From: Candidatus Gastranaerophilales bacterium
Lineage (GTDB): Bacteria; Cyanobacteriota; Vampirovibrionia; Gastranaerophilales; Gastranaerophilaceae
DNA length: 64,000 nt
Assembly (NCBI GenBank): GCA_944325575.1
Contig: CALVAR010000008.1
Coordinates: 22,149-86,148, forward strand
Direction: 5' to 3'
In this document: one piece after another, positions 23,722 through 33,262 of the stretch
Numbering within the stretch: position 1 is the stretch's first letter
Layout: each line of letters opens with the position of its first letter
The notes under the pieces: generated by a model
What the model was told of the DNA's origin: nothing
The model's input: the letters and a program-made list of their open reading frames with translations, nothing else
The model's database searches: none
Translations under genes and position numbers: made by a program

Positions 23722-25872
23722 TTATTCTTCCGTATTAATGTCATTATTGCTATTTGTATTGGTCGGCAGTTTAAGTTCAAATATCTTTATTTTTTCATCA
23801 CTGTTTTTCATTTTAACCTGCCCGATATATGAAGCGGGAATTTTTTCATCAAGCTGGTTCAGTGTATTTTCCGTAACTATTACGTCTTTATCGAATTCTG
23901 TGCCTATGTCTTTTATTCTTTCCATTATATCAACAGTATCACCCATTACAGTGAAATCCGATACATTTGACGAACCTATTTGTCCTATTAGCGCATTGCC
24001 TGTGTTAATTGCAATTTTTACATTGATGCTGTACTTTTGTTCAGCTTTAAAGCTTTGTTCGTCATATTCGTCAAAATTTATGTCTTTTAAGTTCAGGCTT
24101 GTATTGAATTCATCAATTTTTTGTTCTATTTCAATCGCAGCACGTATAGCATTTTCACTGTCTTTGCGGGAATGAATAGGATACCCCCAGTATACAAGAA
24201 CGGAATTGCCGACAAATCTGTTTATTGTTCCGTTGTATTTAAAAATAATTTTTTCAATTGTATTAAAAACATTATTTATTAGTGAAACATATTTTTCCGG
24301 TGTAAGATCTTTTGAAATTTGCAAATTATTGTATATGTTGCAAGACATAACAGTAACCTGCTGTACGGAAGATTTTAAGTTTAGCCTGTGCGGTTTGTTA
24401 ACAAGCTGTTTTAATACGTTTTCCGAAACCAGATTGCCGAAAATGCGCTCAATTTTCTTTTTCTTTTTAAGTTCGTGATGTACTTTTAAAACAAAAGATA
24501 TTAAAAATATTGAACATATCCAGTATAACGGCAGCGCCATATCTATAATGATTCTGAATCTTGGATGACAAAACAGTAAAATACTTAAAAGTATGTAAGT
24601 AATTATTATTAGAACACCATTGATAAACGCCAGTGTCGTATTTGTTGCAATAAGCATTACAAATACAATACCAAGACAGAATACGCATGTTATTATATTG
24701 CCTTTGTATGGCGTTATTTTCTTTAAAAATGGCTTTTTCTGCGTATTTGTTATATCAGAGTCATTCAAATAATTGTCAATAATCGTTGCTTTTATCTGTG
24801 CATCGGTTAAATCTTTTGCAACAGGCGTGTTGTGAGTTTCAGTAGCAGTATGAGTCTGTGTGATAATTATGATTTTGTCCTGAAAATAGCTCAGAGGATA
24901 TTTTACTTTTTCATATTCAAAATAGTTTGTTCCTCTTACCATACTGAGGAGAATCGAGTTTATCGGAATATCCATATAAGCATTGCCGTGTGCGTGCCAG
25001 TTTATAAATACCTGACCGTTATCATCAAGTCTTATTCTGTGTTTTCCGACTTTTAATATATTGTTTTCAATAGGAATTTCTTCAGCAAGTTTGCCGATGC
25101 CTTCTTTTTTCATAACAGCAGCAAGACCGAGTGAAGGAATGTAGTATTCTTTATTCCCTTTTATCAACTTGTATACGGGCTGGGAGTATCTTACGTTTTC
25201 TTCTCTGTTTTTAGAGGTTACAAGGTTTGTTACACCCATAGTTGTACTGTTTGTAAATATATTAGGTATAGGCGTATGCGAATAATAAGCTATATTTTTA
25301 TCCAGCGTTTTGTTGTCTATGTACATATTAAGGGTGTTGCTGGCAGGATTGTACGGGTTTGCAAAATTGTCTAAAATCTTGGCTGGATCAATATTTTCTG
25401 TTTCAGAATAAGGGGTTCTTAGTGCTGTTGACAGAATTATATTGTCGTAATATGCCAGCGTATTTGCCAGTATCATATCAGGTGATGTGTAATTTCTTGA
25501 TAATTCTTCGTAATTCGAAAAATTTAAGTCAACTATCAGTACTCTGGGATTTTGTTTCTCTAAGAAATTAATTACTTTTGCCCAGACTTCTCTTGACCAT
25601 GGCCAGTGTGTAAGATTTAACTCCGAAGAATGAGCCGCTTCATACTGGGTTAAGTCATTTACCGAAAGAATAACAATGTTCTGATCTGCATTTGCAAATT
25701 TATGAGAATACAAGCCCCCATCAGTGCTTAGAGTGCTTCTAAAATCTATAAATTTATCTTCAAAGTAGTTAAAAACGTCTTTGAAAAAATAAGCAAACAC
25801 GGATAACAGAATAATTAATATAACAGTTATTGTTATTTTTAATTTATTTATATACTCAACTTTAAAATTCAT
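23722..25872 (-). CDS. CHASE2 sensor with degenerate class III nucleotide cyclase domain
   Basis: A 716-residue membrane protein. Order: N-terminal transmembrane helix (about 11-30), an extracytoplasmic CHASE2 sensor domain (about 35-350, with 'ILSVNDLTQYE' and 'LTHWPWSREVWAKVINFLEKQNPRVLIVDLNF'), three transmembrane helices (about 385-460), and a class III cyclase domain (about 500-700). In the cyclase domain both metal-binding Asp positions are Asn: 'VTVMSCNIYNN' (Asn512, normally F.D) and 'RFVGNSVLVYWG' (Asn556, normally GD). The transition-state motif N-x3-R reads 'VDIMERI'. It therefore probably does not make cAMP by the standard mechanism and may be a receptor or regulatory pseudoenzyme. 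No Shine-Dalgarno seen. Confidence 0.88.
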   Translation of the reverse strand: MNFKVEYINKLKITITVILIILLSVFAYFFKDVFNYFEDKFIDFRSTLSTDGGLYSHKFANADQNIVILSVNDLTQYEAAHSSELNLTHWPWSREVWAKVINFLEKQNPRVLIVDLNFSNYEELSRNYTSPDMILANTLAYYDNIILSTALRTPYSETENIDPAKILDNFANPYNPASNTLNMYIDNKTLDKNIAYYSHTPIPNIFTNSTTMGVTNLVTSKNREENVRYSQPVYKLIKGNKEYYIPSLGLAAVMKKEGIGKLAEEIPIENNILKVGKHRIRLDDNGQVFINWHAHGNAYMDIPINSILLSMVRGTNYFEYEKVKYPLSYFQDKIIIITQTHTATETHNTPVAKDLTDAQIKATIIDNYLNDSDITNTQKKPFLKKITPYKGNIITCVFCLGIVFVMLIATNTTLAFINGVLIIITYILLSILLFCHPRFRIIIDMALPLYWICSIFLISFVLKVHHELKKKKKIERIFGNLVSENVLKQLVNKPHRLNLKSSVQQVTVMSCNIYNNLQISKDLTPEKYVSLINNVFNTIEKIIFKYNGTINRFVGNSVLVYWGYPIHSRKDSENAIRAAIEIEQKIDEFNTSLNLKDINFDEYDEQSFKAEQKYSINVKIAINTGNALIGQIGSSNVSDFTVMGDTVDIMERIKDIGTEFDKDVIVTENTLNQLDEKIPASYIGQVKMKNSDEKIKIFELKLPTNTNSNNDINTEE

Positions 25873-25981
25873 AGGGGTATTATAATTAATATTTTTTTCT
25901 TTAGCAATGAAAAAATATCAGATATTTTTATAAACTTTTGTAAATTTTTTGAAATTTGAAATAAAATCTCGAATATACCTG

Positions 25982-26008
25982 TTGACGAGCAATTTTGTTT
26001 AATATAAG
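25982..26008 (+). promoter_or_regulatory. Probable promoter of the S10/spc ribosomal operon
   Basis: TTGACG (25982-25987) and TATAAG (26003-26008) with a 15-base spacer, followed by a leader of about 110 bases before rpsJ that contains short GC-rich inverted repeats (TGCGCA...TGTGCG). The spacer is short, so exact boxes are uncertain. Confidence 0.45.
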
Positions 26009-26122
26009 GTTATAAATACACTAGCTGGCAATGCGCAGAAATGTGCGTTTTATCTTAAAATCCGCCCATCACAGCGCCCCAGCAATATAACCGAACAAGT
26101 AAGTATAAAGGAAGTATAACAA

Positions 26123-26440
26123 ATGAGTACAGCTCAAAGACAAAGAATCAGAGTTTGCTTAAAAGCATATGATCATAAACTTATTGATGTGTCAGCTGAA
26201 AAAATTGTTGAAACAGCAAAAAGAACTGATGCAAAGGTTGCAGGTCCTATTCCTCTTCCTACAAAAAGAAGATTGTATTGCGTTTTAAGATCACCTCACG
26301 TTGACAAAAAGTCAAGAGAACATTTTGAAATGAGAATCCACAAAAGAATCATTGATATTTATGATCCTACTCAACAAACAACAGAAGAGTTGAGCCGTAT
26401 GGATTTACCTGCCGGTGTAGATATCGAAGTAAAATTATAA
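26123..26440 (+). CDS. rpsJ: 30S ribosomal protein S10
   Basis: First gene of the ribosomal operon. The 105-residue protein shows S10 signatures '[40 protein letters not shown]' and '[13 protein letters not shown]'. S10 sits in the 30S head and, in other bacteria, also binds NusB during antitermination. Standard length. AAGGAAG lies 8 bases before the ATG. The gene is preceded by a divergent membrane protein rather than by tuf/fusA as in many bacteria, so the operon begins here. A 139-base spacer separates it from rplC, holding the hairpin AGCGG...CCGCT. Confidence 0.98.
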   Translation: MSTAQRQRIRVCLKAYDHKLIDVSAEKIVETAKRTDAKVAGPIPLPTKRRLYCVLRSPHVDKKSREHFEMRIHKRIIDIYDPTQQTTEELSRMDLPAGVDIEVKL

Positions 26441-26579
26441 TTCGATCGGCAAACGAAACATTTAACACATTAACAATTGAATAAGATTGAATGTGATCTA
26501 CGGTCCGTAACAAAAGGGAAGCGGCAGGGACATCCGCTCAAAGTAACACAAGTAGCGCTCACAAGGAGAAAGGTAGAAA

Positions 26580-27251
26580 ATGACTACAAACGCTAAATGC
26601 GCGTCTAAATCAAAAAACAGATTAGGCGTTGTCGGTAAAAAATTAGGAATGACACAGGTCTTTGATGAACAAGGGCTTGCAATTCCTGTAACAGTTATCA
26701 AAGTTGATCCGTTAACAGTTACTCAAGTTAAGACAGTTGATTCTGACGGATATAACGCAATTCAGGTTGGTTTTGAACCTGCTAAAGAAAAACATTTGAC
26801 TAAAGCTCAAATCGGTCACTTTGCGAAAAACGGACTTGATAACTTCAGAAATTTGCAGGAATTCAGAGTTGAAAACTCTGCTGAATATAAAGTTGGACAA
26901 CAGATTGACTTATCAGTTCTTGAAAATGTAGAAAAAGTTGATGTAACAGGTAAGTCTGTCGGTAAAGGTTTCCAGGGTACTGTTAAAAGATGGAACTTCT
27001 CAAGAGGTCCTATGGGACACGGTTCTAAAAACCACAGAGAACCAGGTTCTATCGGTGCCGGTACTACTCCGAGCCGCGTAATTAAAGGCAAAAGAATGGC
27101 CGGAAACATGGGAAATGAAAGAGTAACTATTACTAAATTAAAAGTTGTTCAAATCGATAAAGAAAGCAACTTGCTTTTGGTAAAAGGTTCTGTACCTGGA
27201 CCGGAAGGCAAAATGGTTACAGTAATCCCTTCAAGAGTTAAATGGAACTAG
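26580..27251 (+). CDS. rplC: 50S ribosomal protein L3
   Basis: The 223-residue L3 begins with an extra dozen residues ('MTTNAKCASKSKNR') before the usual 'LGVVGKKLGMTQVFDEQG'. The conserved long loop 'VTGKSVGKGFQGTVKRWNFSRGPMGHGSKNHREPGSIGAGTTPSRVIKGKRMAGNMG' that reaches toward the peptidyl transferase centre is intact, including the glutamine in 'GFQG' that is methylated by PrmB in some bacteria. AAGGAGAAAGG supports the ATG at 26580, so the N-terminal extension is probably real. Confidence 0.98.
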   Translation: MTTNAKCASKSKNRLGVVGKKLGMTQVFDEQGLAIPVTVIKVDPLTVTQVKTVDSDGYNAIQVGFEPAKEKHLTKAQIGHFAKNGLDNFRNLQEFRVENSAEYKVGQQIDLSVLENVEKVDVTGKSVGKGFQGTVKRWNFSRGPMGHGSKNHREPGSIGAGTTPSRVIKGKRMAGNMGNERVTITKLKVVQIDKESNLLLVKGSVPGPEGKMVTVIPSRVKWN

Positions 27252-27298
27252 CCAGTTTAATTCTTAATCATAACAAATTCAATTGAGGTTAAAGAAAA

Positions 27299-27934
27299 AT
27301 GACAAAAGAAGTTTCAATACTAAATACAAAAGGAAGTGCAGTCGGACAAATCGCTCTTGACGAAAAAGTCTTTGGCGTAGAACCGAACCTGCATGTAATG
27401 CACCTTGCTTTGAGACGTCAATTAAATAACGGCAGAGCAGGTACAGCATGTACAAAAACTAGAGCAGAAGTATCAGGCGGCGGTAAAAAACCCTGGAAAC
27501 AAAAAGGTACAGGTAGAGCAAGAGCTGGTTCTTTGAGATCTCCATTGTTTGCTGGCGGTGGCGTTATCTTTGGACCCAAACCCAGAGATTACAGCTTCTC
27601 TATGCCGCAGAAAGCAAGAAGATTGGCTCTTAAATCTGCATTATCAGCTAGAATTGACAATACTGTTTTAGTTAAAGATTTTTCAGAAATCAACGAACCT
27701 AAAACTAAGTTGATGGCAGAAACTCTTAAGGCTCTTAAAGTTGAAGGTAAAGTTTTAATTATTGCTGATGTTAAAGCAGCAGAAAATGCTTACCTTGAAT
27801 TGAGCGCAAGAAATTTACCGAATGTAAGAATTATTTTACCTTCTAACTTGAACGTTAAAGACTTGTTGGAAGCGGATAACGTAATTATTACAGAAGCAGC
27901 AATAAAAGAAATTACTGAAAGGTTATCTAAATAA
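27299..27934 (+). CDS. rplD: 50S ribosomal protein L4
   Basis: The 211-residue L4/L1e-type protein includes the extended loop 'RQLNNGRAGTACTKTRAEVSGGGKKPWKQKGTGRARAGSLRSPLFAGGGVIFGPKPRDYSF' that lines the exit tunnel. In E. coli L4 also represses its own operon; whether that occurs here is unknown, because the leader of this operon does not visibly match. The stop overlaps the rplW start by one base (TAATG), indicating coupled translation. Confidence 0.98.
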   Translation: MTKEVSILNTKGSAVGQIALDEKVFGVEPNLHVMHLALRRQLNNGRAGTACTKTRAEVSGGGKKPWKQKGTGRARAGSLRSPLFAGGGVIFGPKPRDYSFSMPQKARRLALKSALSARIDNTVLVKDFSEINEPKTKLMAETLKALKVEGKVLIIADVKAAENAYLELSARNLPNVRIILPSNLNVKDLLEADNVIITEAAIKEITERLSK

Positions 27935-28242
27935 TGAGCAGCATGAAAAATAACACAGAAAGACTGTACGACATCATTAAAAGACCTATCATTACAGAAA
28001 AGTCTATGGAAGCAACAACTTTGCAGCAGTATACTTTTGAAGTTGTAAAAGACGCTACAAAAGTTGAAATTGCTCAGGCTGTCGAACTGGCTTTCCCGGG
28101 CAGAAAAGTAAAAAGCGTAAACACTGTGTATATGCCTTCTAAAGCAAAAAGAGTCGGCTATAGCGCAGGCAGAACGCAATCTGGTAAAAAAGCCATCGTA
28201 ACTATCGAAGGCGAACCGATTCAAGAATTAATCGGTGCTTAA
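27934..28242 (+). CDS. rplW: 50S ribosomal protein L23
   Basis: A 102-residue L23 with 'YDIIKRPIITEKSMEATTLQQYTFEVVKDATKVEIAQAVELAF' and 'VNTVYMPSKAKRVG', the standard ribosomal fold. L23 sits at the tunnel exit and docks trigger factor and SRP. The start may be ATG 27934, coupled to the rplD stop, or ATG 27943; the former gives three extra residues. The 119-base spacer to rplB contains an ACATAGT...ACTATGT hairpin. Confidence 0.97.
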   Translation: MSSMKNNTERLYDIIKRPIITEKSMEATTLQQYTFEVVKDATKVEIAQAVELAFPGRKVKSVNTVYMPSKAKRVGYSAGRTQSGKKAIVTIEGEPIQELIGA

Positions 28243-28361
28243 TCGACAAGGCTAAACTAAGCTTTGCCGGTCAAAAGTAATAAGAAGTTAAAGTAACAGA
28301 CATAGTGGTGGATATCATTCCGATGACTATGTAACCCTAAAGAAACAGGAGCAAAAGAAAA

Positions 28362-29189
28362 ATGGGTATAAAAGTAATAAATCCTACTTCACCTGGACAA
28401 AGAGGTATGACAAAGAGTGATTTTGCTGAAATCACTGCTTCAAAACCCGAAAAATCCTTGTTGAAGCCAATAAGAAAAACAGCAGGAAGAAATAATACAG
28501 GTAGAATTACATGTCGTCATAAAGGCGGCGGTGTAAAAAAAGCATACCGTGTTATTGATTTTAAACGTGAAAAATTCGGTGTACCTGCTACAGTTAAAAC
28601 TATTGAATACGATCCGAACAGAAACGTAAGAATTTCATTGGTATTCTACGCTGATGGTGAAAAAAGATATATCTTAACCCCTCAGGGATTGAATGTCGGT
28701 GATGTAATCGTTTCAGGTCCTAACGCTGATATCATTACAGGTAATGCTTTACCTTTGGAATTGATTCCGTTAGGTACAATGGTACACAACGTAGAAATGA
28801 TTCCCGGACGCGGTGCAAAATTAGTCAGAACAGCAGGTGCTGCTGCACAGTTGATGGCTAAAGAAGGCAACTACGTTACTATCAAATTACCGAGCTCAGA
28901 AATGAGAATGATAAGAAAAGAATGTTTGGCTACAGTAGGTGTTTTAGGTAACGCTGAACAGAAAAACATGAAAATCGGTAAAGCAGGTAGAAAAAGATAC
29001 ATGGGTATCAGACCTACAGTACGCGGTGTAACAATGAACCCTTGCGATCACCCTCACGGTGGTGGTGAAGGTAAAACAGGTCCCGGCGGACACCCGAAAA
29101 CTCCATGGGGCAAACCGGCTCTTGGTTACAAAACTAGAAAATCTAATAAACATTCTGACAAGTATATTGTTAGAGGCAGAAAACGTTAA
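28362..29189 (+). CDS. rplB: 50S ribosomal protein L2
   Basis: A 275-residue L2, the peptidyl-transferase-proximal protein. It shows '[26 protein letters not shown]', '[25 protein letters not shown]', '[30 protein letters not shown]' and the near-universal '[35 protein letters not shown]', with the histidine shown to matter for peptide-bond formation. Full length; follows a 119-base spacer and precedes rpsS by 18 bases. Confidence 0.98.
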   Translation: MGIKVINPTSPGQRGMTKSDFAEITASKPEKSLLKPIRKTAGRNNTGRITCRHKGGGVKKAYRVIDFKREKFGVPATVKTIEYDPNRNVRISLVFYADGEKRYILTPQGLNVGDVIVSGPNADIITGNALPLELIPLGTMVHNVEMIPGRGAKLVRTAGAAAQLMAKEGNYVTIKLPSSEMRMIRKECLATVGVLGNAEQKNMKIGKAGRKRYMGIRPTVRGVTMNPCDHPHGGGEGKTGPGGHPKTPWGKPALGYKTRKSNKHSDKYIVRGRKR

Positions 29190-29207
29190 TAAGTAAGGAG
29201 ATAATGA

Positions 29208-29489
29208 ATGGCTCGTTCGCTAAAAAAAGGTCCATTTGTACAAGAATCACTTCAGAAGAAAATCGCTAAGATGAACGAAGCTGGAGAGAAAAAAGTAATT
29301 AAAACTTGGTCTAGAGCATCAATGATTGTACCTGATATGTTGGGTCACACAATTGCTGTTCACAATGGTAAAAGCCATGTACCGGTTTATGTTACAGAAC
29401 AAATGGTTGGTCATAAATTAGGTGAATTTGCACCTACTAGGTTATTCAGAGGCCATGCAGGTCAAGATAAAACAGCTAAAAGGAAGTAA
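29208..29489 (+). CDS. rpsS: 30S ribosomal protein S19
   Basis: A 93-residue S19 with '[17 protein letters not shown]', '[48 protein letters not shown]', all standard. It sits in the 30S head beside S13. AAGGAG precedes the ATG. Its last codons supply the Shine-Dalgarno AAGGAAG for rplV, 3 bases downstream, so the two are tightly coupled. Confidence 0.98.
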   Translation: MARSLKKGPFVQESLQKKIAKMNEAGEKKVIKTWSRASMIVPDMLGHTIAVHNGKSHVPVYVTEQMVGHKLGEFAPTRLFRGHAGQDKTAKRK

Positions 29490-29492
29490 ATT

Positions 29493-29834
29493 ATGCAAGA
29501 ATCAATGGCAAGACAAACAAATATAAGCATGCCTGCTCGTAAATTACGCAGAGTAATTAACGAATTGCGCGGCAAGTCTGCTTTAGAAGCAGCTAAAATC
29601 TTAAAATTTATGCCATACTTCGCAGCAAGAGTTGTTGAAAAAAACTTGGTTGCAGCAATTGCTAACGCTAATGAAAAATTTGGTGCAAGTGCTGAAGACC
29701 TTAAAATTTCAGAAATTTTCGCTGACGAAAGTGCGACATACAAGAGAGGTAAACCGAGAGCTCAAGGCAGAATCTACAGAAGACTCAAAAGAACTTCTCA
29801 TTTAACAGTTAAATTAGCAAGTAGTAAGAATTAA
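29493..29834 (+). CDS. rplV: 50S ribosomal protein L22
   Basis: A 113-residue L22 beginning at ATG 29493 ('[28 protein letters not shown]'); ATG 29505 is an alternative start. The globular part and the beta-hairpin '[28 protein letters not shown]' that lines the exit tunnel are complete. L22 hairpin residues are sites of macrolide resistance in other bacteria; no change is inferred here. Confidence 0.97.
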   Translation: MQESMARQTNISMPARKLRRVINELRGKSALEAAKILKFMPYFAARVVEKNLVAAIANANEKFGASAEDLKISEIFADESATYKRGKPRAQGRIYRRLKRTSHLTVKLASSKN

Positions 29835-29845
29835 GGAGGCTGACC

Positions 29846-30577
29846 TTGGGACAAAAGACACATCCAAAAGGATTCAGAGTAGGTATAATCGAACCTTGGG
29901 AAAGCACATGGTATGCTAAGAGAAAAGATTATCCCGAATTCGTTAAAGAAGACGATAAATTAAGAAAATATATCAAGAAAAGATTGTATGCTGCAGGCAT
30001 TTCAAAAATCTTAATCGATAGAAAAGCACAAAATCTCAATATTACTGTTGTTACAGCAAAACCCGGTATTGTTGTCGGCAGAGGCGGACAAGGTATCGAA
30101 GAATTGAGAGCTGACGTAGCAAAACTTGTTAAAAGAACAGTTTCAATCGATGTAGTTGAAGTAGCAAGAACAGATGCTGATGCTCAGTTGGTTTCTGAAT
30201 CAATCGCTCTTCAATTAGAAAAACGTATCGCTTTCAGAAGAGCAATGAAGCAGGCTATCCAAAGAACAATGAGATCAGGCGTTCAAGGTATAAAAATTAT
30301 GGTATCGGGACGTTTGGGCGGTGCTGAAATTGCCAGAAGCGAATGGGTAAAAGAAGGCAGAATCCCTCTTCAAACACTCAGAGCTGATGTTGATTACGGC
30401 TTTGCTGAAGCAGATACAATCATGGGTAAAATCGGCGTAAAAGTTTGGATTTTCAAAGGCAACTTAATGCCCGGTGAAAAAGCTGATATGAATATCAAAG
30501 CTAAAAAAGCCGGAAACCATGAAGAAAAACAATTGGGCGGAAGAAGAAGAAAAAGAGCTTCTGAATCTGCAGAGTAA
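29846..30577 (+). CDS. rpsC: 30S ribosomal protein S3
   Basis: A 243-residue S3. It starts with TTG at 29846, supported by AAGGAGG 7 bases upstream and by the product start '[14 protein letters not shown]', which is the family consensus. The KH domain '[30 protein letters not shown]' has the GxxG loop, and the C-terminal domain '[58 protein letters not shown]' is complete. S3 forms part of the mRNA entry channel and its helicase site. A basic tail with 'GGRRRKR' follows. Confidence 0.98.
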   Translation: MGQKTHPKGFRVGIIEPWESTWYAKRKDYPEFVKEDDKLRKYIKKRLYAAGISKILIDRKAQNLNITVVTAKPGIVVGRGGQGIEELRADVAKLVKRTVSIDVVEVARTDADAQLVSESIALQLEKRIAFRRAMKQAIQRTMRSGVQGIKIMVSGRLGGAEIARSEWVKEGRIPLQTLRADVDYGFAEADTIMGKIGVKVWIFKGNLMPGEKADMNIKAKKAGNHEEKQLGGRRRKRASESAE

Positions 30578-30621
30578 AATTAAGTTAATAATACAAAATA
30601 ATAATTAGGAGCGACACTAAA

Positions 30622-31041
30622 ATGTTAATGCCCAAAAAAACTAAATATCGTAAAAAAATGAAAGGCAGAATGAAAGGCCATGAAACAAGAGGTACTAAAC
30701 TCGAATTTGGTAACTACGGTCTTATCGCCTGTGATCCTGCCTGGATTACATCAAGACAAATAGAAGCCGCAAGACGTGCTATGACACGTAACATCAAAAG
30801 AGGCGGTAATGTTTGGATTAAAATATTCCCGGATAAACCTATTACGGCAAAACCTGCTGAAACTCGTATGGGTAAAGGTAAAGGCAACCCTGAATACTGG
30901 GTAGCTGTAGTTAAACCGGGCAGAGTTCTCTTTGAACTGGAATTTGCTCAAAGAGATGTTGCTATCGAATCACTTAAATTAGCAGCTCAAAAGCTTCCTA
31001 TCAAAGTTAAAATTATTGAAAAAGATGCTCAAGAAGCTTAA
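30622..31041 (+). CDS. rplP: 50S ribosomal protein L16
   Basis: A 139-residue L16. '[34 protein letters not shown]' is the canonical N-terminus, '[65 protein letters not shown]' the core. L16 organises the A-site finger region of the 50S. The arginine hydroxylated by YcfD in E. coli lies in this core. Preceded by GGAGCGA. Confidence 0.98.
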   Translation: MLMPKKTKYRKKMKGRMKGHETRGTKLEFGNYGLIACDPAWITSRQIEAARRAMTRNIKRGGNVWIKIFPDKPITAKPAETRMGKGKGNPEYWVAVVKPGRVLFELEFAQRDVAIESLKLAAQKLPIKVKIIEKDAQEA

Positions 31042-31082
31042 TTGAAGTGAATAATTACCAATCGTAATTAAAGGAAAAAACA

Positions 31083-31277
31083 ATGAAATTACAAGAATTA
31101 AAAGAAAAGACAATAGATGAGCTCAATGCTTTGATTGTTGACACAAAAAAGCAGCTGCTTGATTTAAGAATGCAAAAATCTTTGCAGAAACTTGAAAATA
31201 CAGCTCAAATTCGTCAGCTAAAAACTGTTGTAGCTCAGGCTAAGACATTAATTAAAGAAAAGTCAGAGGTAAAGTAA
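31083..31277 (+). CDS. rpmC: 50S ribosomal protein L29
   Basis: A 64-residue L29 made of two long helices: 'MKLQELKEKTIDELNALIVDTKKQLLDLRMQKSLQKLENTAQIRQLKTVVAQAKTLIKEK'. It lies at the tunnel exit beside L23 and contributes to trigger-factor and SRP binding. AAAGGA precedes the ATG. Only one base separates its stop from rpsQ. Confidence 0.97.
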   Translation: MKLQELKEKTIDELNALIVDTKKQLLDLRMQKSLQKLENTAQIRQLKTVVAQAKTLIKEKSEVK

Positions 31278-31278
31278 G

Positions 31279-31524
31279 ATGCCGAAGAAAGAAAAACAAG
31301 GTGTTGTAGTAAGCAACAAAATGGATAAAACAGCTGTTGTTAAAGTAGCTGAATACAATAAACACCCTAAATATCACAAAATCATTGAAACTCACAAAAA
31401 TTACAAAGCTCACGATGCTGAAAACAATTGCGGCGAAGGTGATGTTGTAAGAATTGTGGAATCAAAACCGATTTCAGGTGATAAAAGATGGGTTGTGGCT
31501 GAAATTGTTGAAAAAGCAAGATAA
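31279..31524 (+). CDS. rpsQ: 30S ribosomal protein S17
   Basis: An 81-residue S17 of OB fold: 'KQGVVVSNKMDKTAVVKVAEYNKHPKYHKIIETHKNYKAHDAENNCGEGDVVRIVESKPISGDKRWVVAEIV'. It binds 16S rRNA helices 7 and 11 early in assembly. Start is coupled to rpmC. The 147-base spacer that follows is noncoding and structured (see the ncRNA entry at 31531). Confidence 0.97.
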   Translation: MPKKEKQGVVVSNKMDKTAVVKVAEYNKHPKYHKIIETHKNYKAHDAENNCGEGDVVRIVESKPISGDKRWVVAEIVEKAR

Positions 31525-31530
31525 TTTCAG

Positions 31531-31621
31531 GTTTGTGAAGCCTGATGTGGTTCATGAATTTGAAGCACAAAGGGTGTCACTGTTCCAATCCGCCATACAA
31601 ATCTCTATTTGTCAGGCAGAT
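31531..31621 (+). ncRNA. Structured spacer element between rpsQ and rplN
   Basis: The spacer aligns along its length with the rplN-rplX spacer at 32042: shared TGTGAA..CC..., GAA.T.GAA.C.CA.AGGGTGT.AC.GTT.CAA.CCGCC, then a small hairpin CAAAT...ATTTG and a closing G-rich strand. The internal hairpin arms differ between copies but stay complementary (TTCA/TGAA here against TCGAG/CTCGA there), which suggests conserved RNA structure rather than chance. Confidence 0.5.
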
Positions 31622-31671
31622 AAAATAAAAAATAAATTTCTGAAAAAATAAGAAATAAAGGATAAAAGACA

Positions 31672-32040
31672 ATGATACAACAAGAAACCAGATTAGTCGT
31701 AGCCGACAACACAGGTGCAAAAGAACTTCTTTGCATTCGTGTAATGGGCAGCTCAAACAAAAAGTTTGCTCACGTTGGTGACGTAATTGTAGCAACAGTT
31801 AAGGATGCTACACCTAATATGGCTGTAAAAAAATCTGATGTTGTTAAGGCTGTTGTTGTCAGAACTAAAGCTGACATAAAACGTGCTGACGGCTCTGTTA
31901 TCAGATTTGACGAAAACGCAGCTGTTATTATTAACAAAGACGGCAACCCGAGAGGAACCCGTGTATTTGGACCTGTTGCAAGAGAATTAAGAGATAAAAA
32001 CTTTATGAAGATTATCTCTCTTGCTCCGGAAGTTATTTAA
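31672..32040 (+). CDS. rplN: 50S ribosomal protein L14
   Basis: A 122-residue L14: '[49 protein letters not shown]', '[65 protein letters not shown]', the family's standard form. It contacts the silencing factor RsfS and L19 at the subunit interface. Start of the spc half of the operon. Related structured spacers lie on both sides of this gene. Confidence 0.98.
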   Translation: MIQQETRLVVADNTGAKELLCIRVMGSSNKKFAHVGDVIVATVKDATPNMAVKKSDVVKAVVVRTKADIKRADGSVIRFDENAAVIINKDGNPRGTRVFGPVARELRDKNFMKIISLAPEVI

Positions 32041-32041
32041 G

Positions 32042-32160
32042 GTGTGTGAAACCCGTCGGGCTCGAGAACTCGAAACCCAGAGGGTGTAACCGTTTCAAGC
32101 CGCCGTTGTGACGGAGCGAAAGCGAAGGAACGAACAAATCTTTGATTTGATAGGCGGATA
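32042..32160 (+). ncRNA. Structured spacer element between rplN and rplX
   Basis: The fullest copy of the spacer element. CCC-GTC-GGG, TCGAG-AA-CTCGA and CCGT-TGTG-ACGG form short hairpins; CCGCC (32100-32104) can pair with GGCGG (32153-32157), enclosing CAAATC-TTT-GATTTG (32135-32149). The 3' half is repeated almost exactly in the rplE-rpsN spacer (33234-33261). Confidence 0.55.
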
Positions 32161-32184
32161 AACAACTTAATTAAGGAAAGAACA

Positions 32185-32535
32185 ATGAAGAATAAGAAAA
32201 AAACAATAGAAAAACATGATTTGCACGTAAAGGCTGGTGACCGTGTTATCTTAACATCAGGTAAAGATAAAGGTAAAATCGGCAACGTTAAAAAAATCAT
32301 TGCATCTGAAAACAAAGTAATTGTTGAAGGTGCTAATATGATTACAAAAGCACAAAAACCTAACCCTATGGCAGGTATTCAGGGCGGATTGAATAAGATT
32401 GAAGCTCCTGTTGATTCTTCCAAGGTTATGATTTACTGCTCTTCTTGCGAAAAAGCAACAAGAATCAAACATGATATTGTTGACGGCAAGAAAGTTCGTG
32501 TTTGCAAAAAATGCGGCGAGCAAATTGATGCCTAA
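32185..32535 (+). CDS. rplX: 50S ribosomal protein L24, zinc-ribbon form
   Basis: A 116-residue L24. The KOW motif is 'VKAGDRVILTSGKDKGKIGNVKKIIASENKVIVEGANMITKAQKPNP', followed by a C-terminal treble of cysteines in 'MIYCSSCEKATRIKHDIVDGKKVRVCKKCGEQI', a C-x2-C...C-x2-C zinc ribbon found in one branch of bacterial L24. The N-terminus is extended by about ten basic residues. L24 is an assembly initiator protein. The 102-base spacer downstream begins with a partial copy of the spacer element (GGTGTCACTGT). Confidence 0.97.
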   Translation: MKNKKKTIEKHDLHVKAGDRVILTSGKDKGKIGNVKKIIASENKVIVEGANMITKAQKPNPMAGIQGGLNKIEAPVDSSKVMIYCSSCEKATRIKHDIVDGKKVRVCKKCGEQIDA

Positions 32536-32637
32536 TTAAAGGTGTCACTGTATTAGTTTGAGTATGGGTGCCTTATTTGCGCACAAATATTATGTTTGTA
32601 CTAAAATGAAGGTACATTCTACGAAAAGGAAAGAAAA

Positions 32638-33201
32638 ATGACAACAATAACAAAAGACTTAAAAGTAAGATACGAAGAAGAAGTTAAAGAAGCTTTGAAA
32701 TCCCAGTTTGGTTATGAAAATGTTAACCAGATTCCTAAATTAAACAAAATTGTTATCAATATGGGTGTTGGCGAAGCTTGTCACAACTCTAAACTGGCTG
32801 AAACAATCGTAAAACAATTAACTAAAATTGCAGGTCAAAAGGCTGTAATTACAAAAGCAAAACAATCAATTTCATCTTTCAAATTAAGAGAAGGTATGCC
32901 TGTTGGTTGTATGGTTACACTGCGCGGTGAAAGAATGTATGATTTCTTACAAAAACTTATCTGCGTAGTACTCCCCAGAATCCGTGACTTTAGAGGTATT
33001 TCTTCTAAAAGTTTTGACGGCAGAGGCAACTATACATTAGGTTTGAAAGAACAAACATTATTCCCTGAAATTTCTTATGATGAAGTTGATGCAGTATTTG
33101 GTATGAACATTTCTATCATTACAACTGCAAAAACTGATGAAGAAGCAAGAGCTTTGTTAGCAGAGCTTGGTATGCCGTTTAAAAAGAAATCTCATTCTTA
33201 A
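32638..33201 (+). CDS. rplE: 50S ribosomal protein L5
   Basis: A 187-residue L5 with '[40 protein letters not shown]', '[41 protein letters not shown]', '[30 protein letters not shown]' and '[27 protein letters not shown]'. It binds 5S rRNA with L18 and L25 and contacts S13. Full length. AAAAGGAAAG precedes the start. Confidence 0.98.
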   Translation: MTTITKDLKVRYEEEVKEALKSQFGYENVNQIPKLNKIVINMGVGEACHNSKLAETIVKQLTKIAGQKAVITKAKQSISSFKLREGMPVGCMVTLRGERMYDFLQKLICVVLPRIRDFRGISSKSFDGRGNYTLGLKEQTLFPEISYDEVDAVFGMNISIITTAKTDEEARALLAELGMPFKKKSHS

Positions 33202-33211
33202 TATATAAATT

Positions 33212-33262
33212 TGTTCCGGCCGCCTTGATGGAACAAACAAATCTTTGATTTGGTAGGCGGAT
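33212..33262 (+). ncRNA. Structured spacer element between rplE and rpsN
   Basis: Short copy of the spacer element: CCGCC (33220-33224) pairs with GGCGG (33256-33260) around CAAATC-TTT-GATTTG (33238-33252); a competing stem GTTCC/GGAAC (33213-33234) overlaps the first strand. The stretch ACAAATCTTTGATTTG and (T)AGGCGGAT match 32134-32158. Confidence 0.5.
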
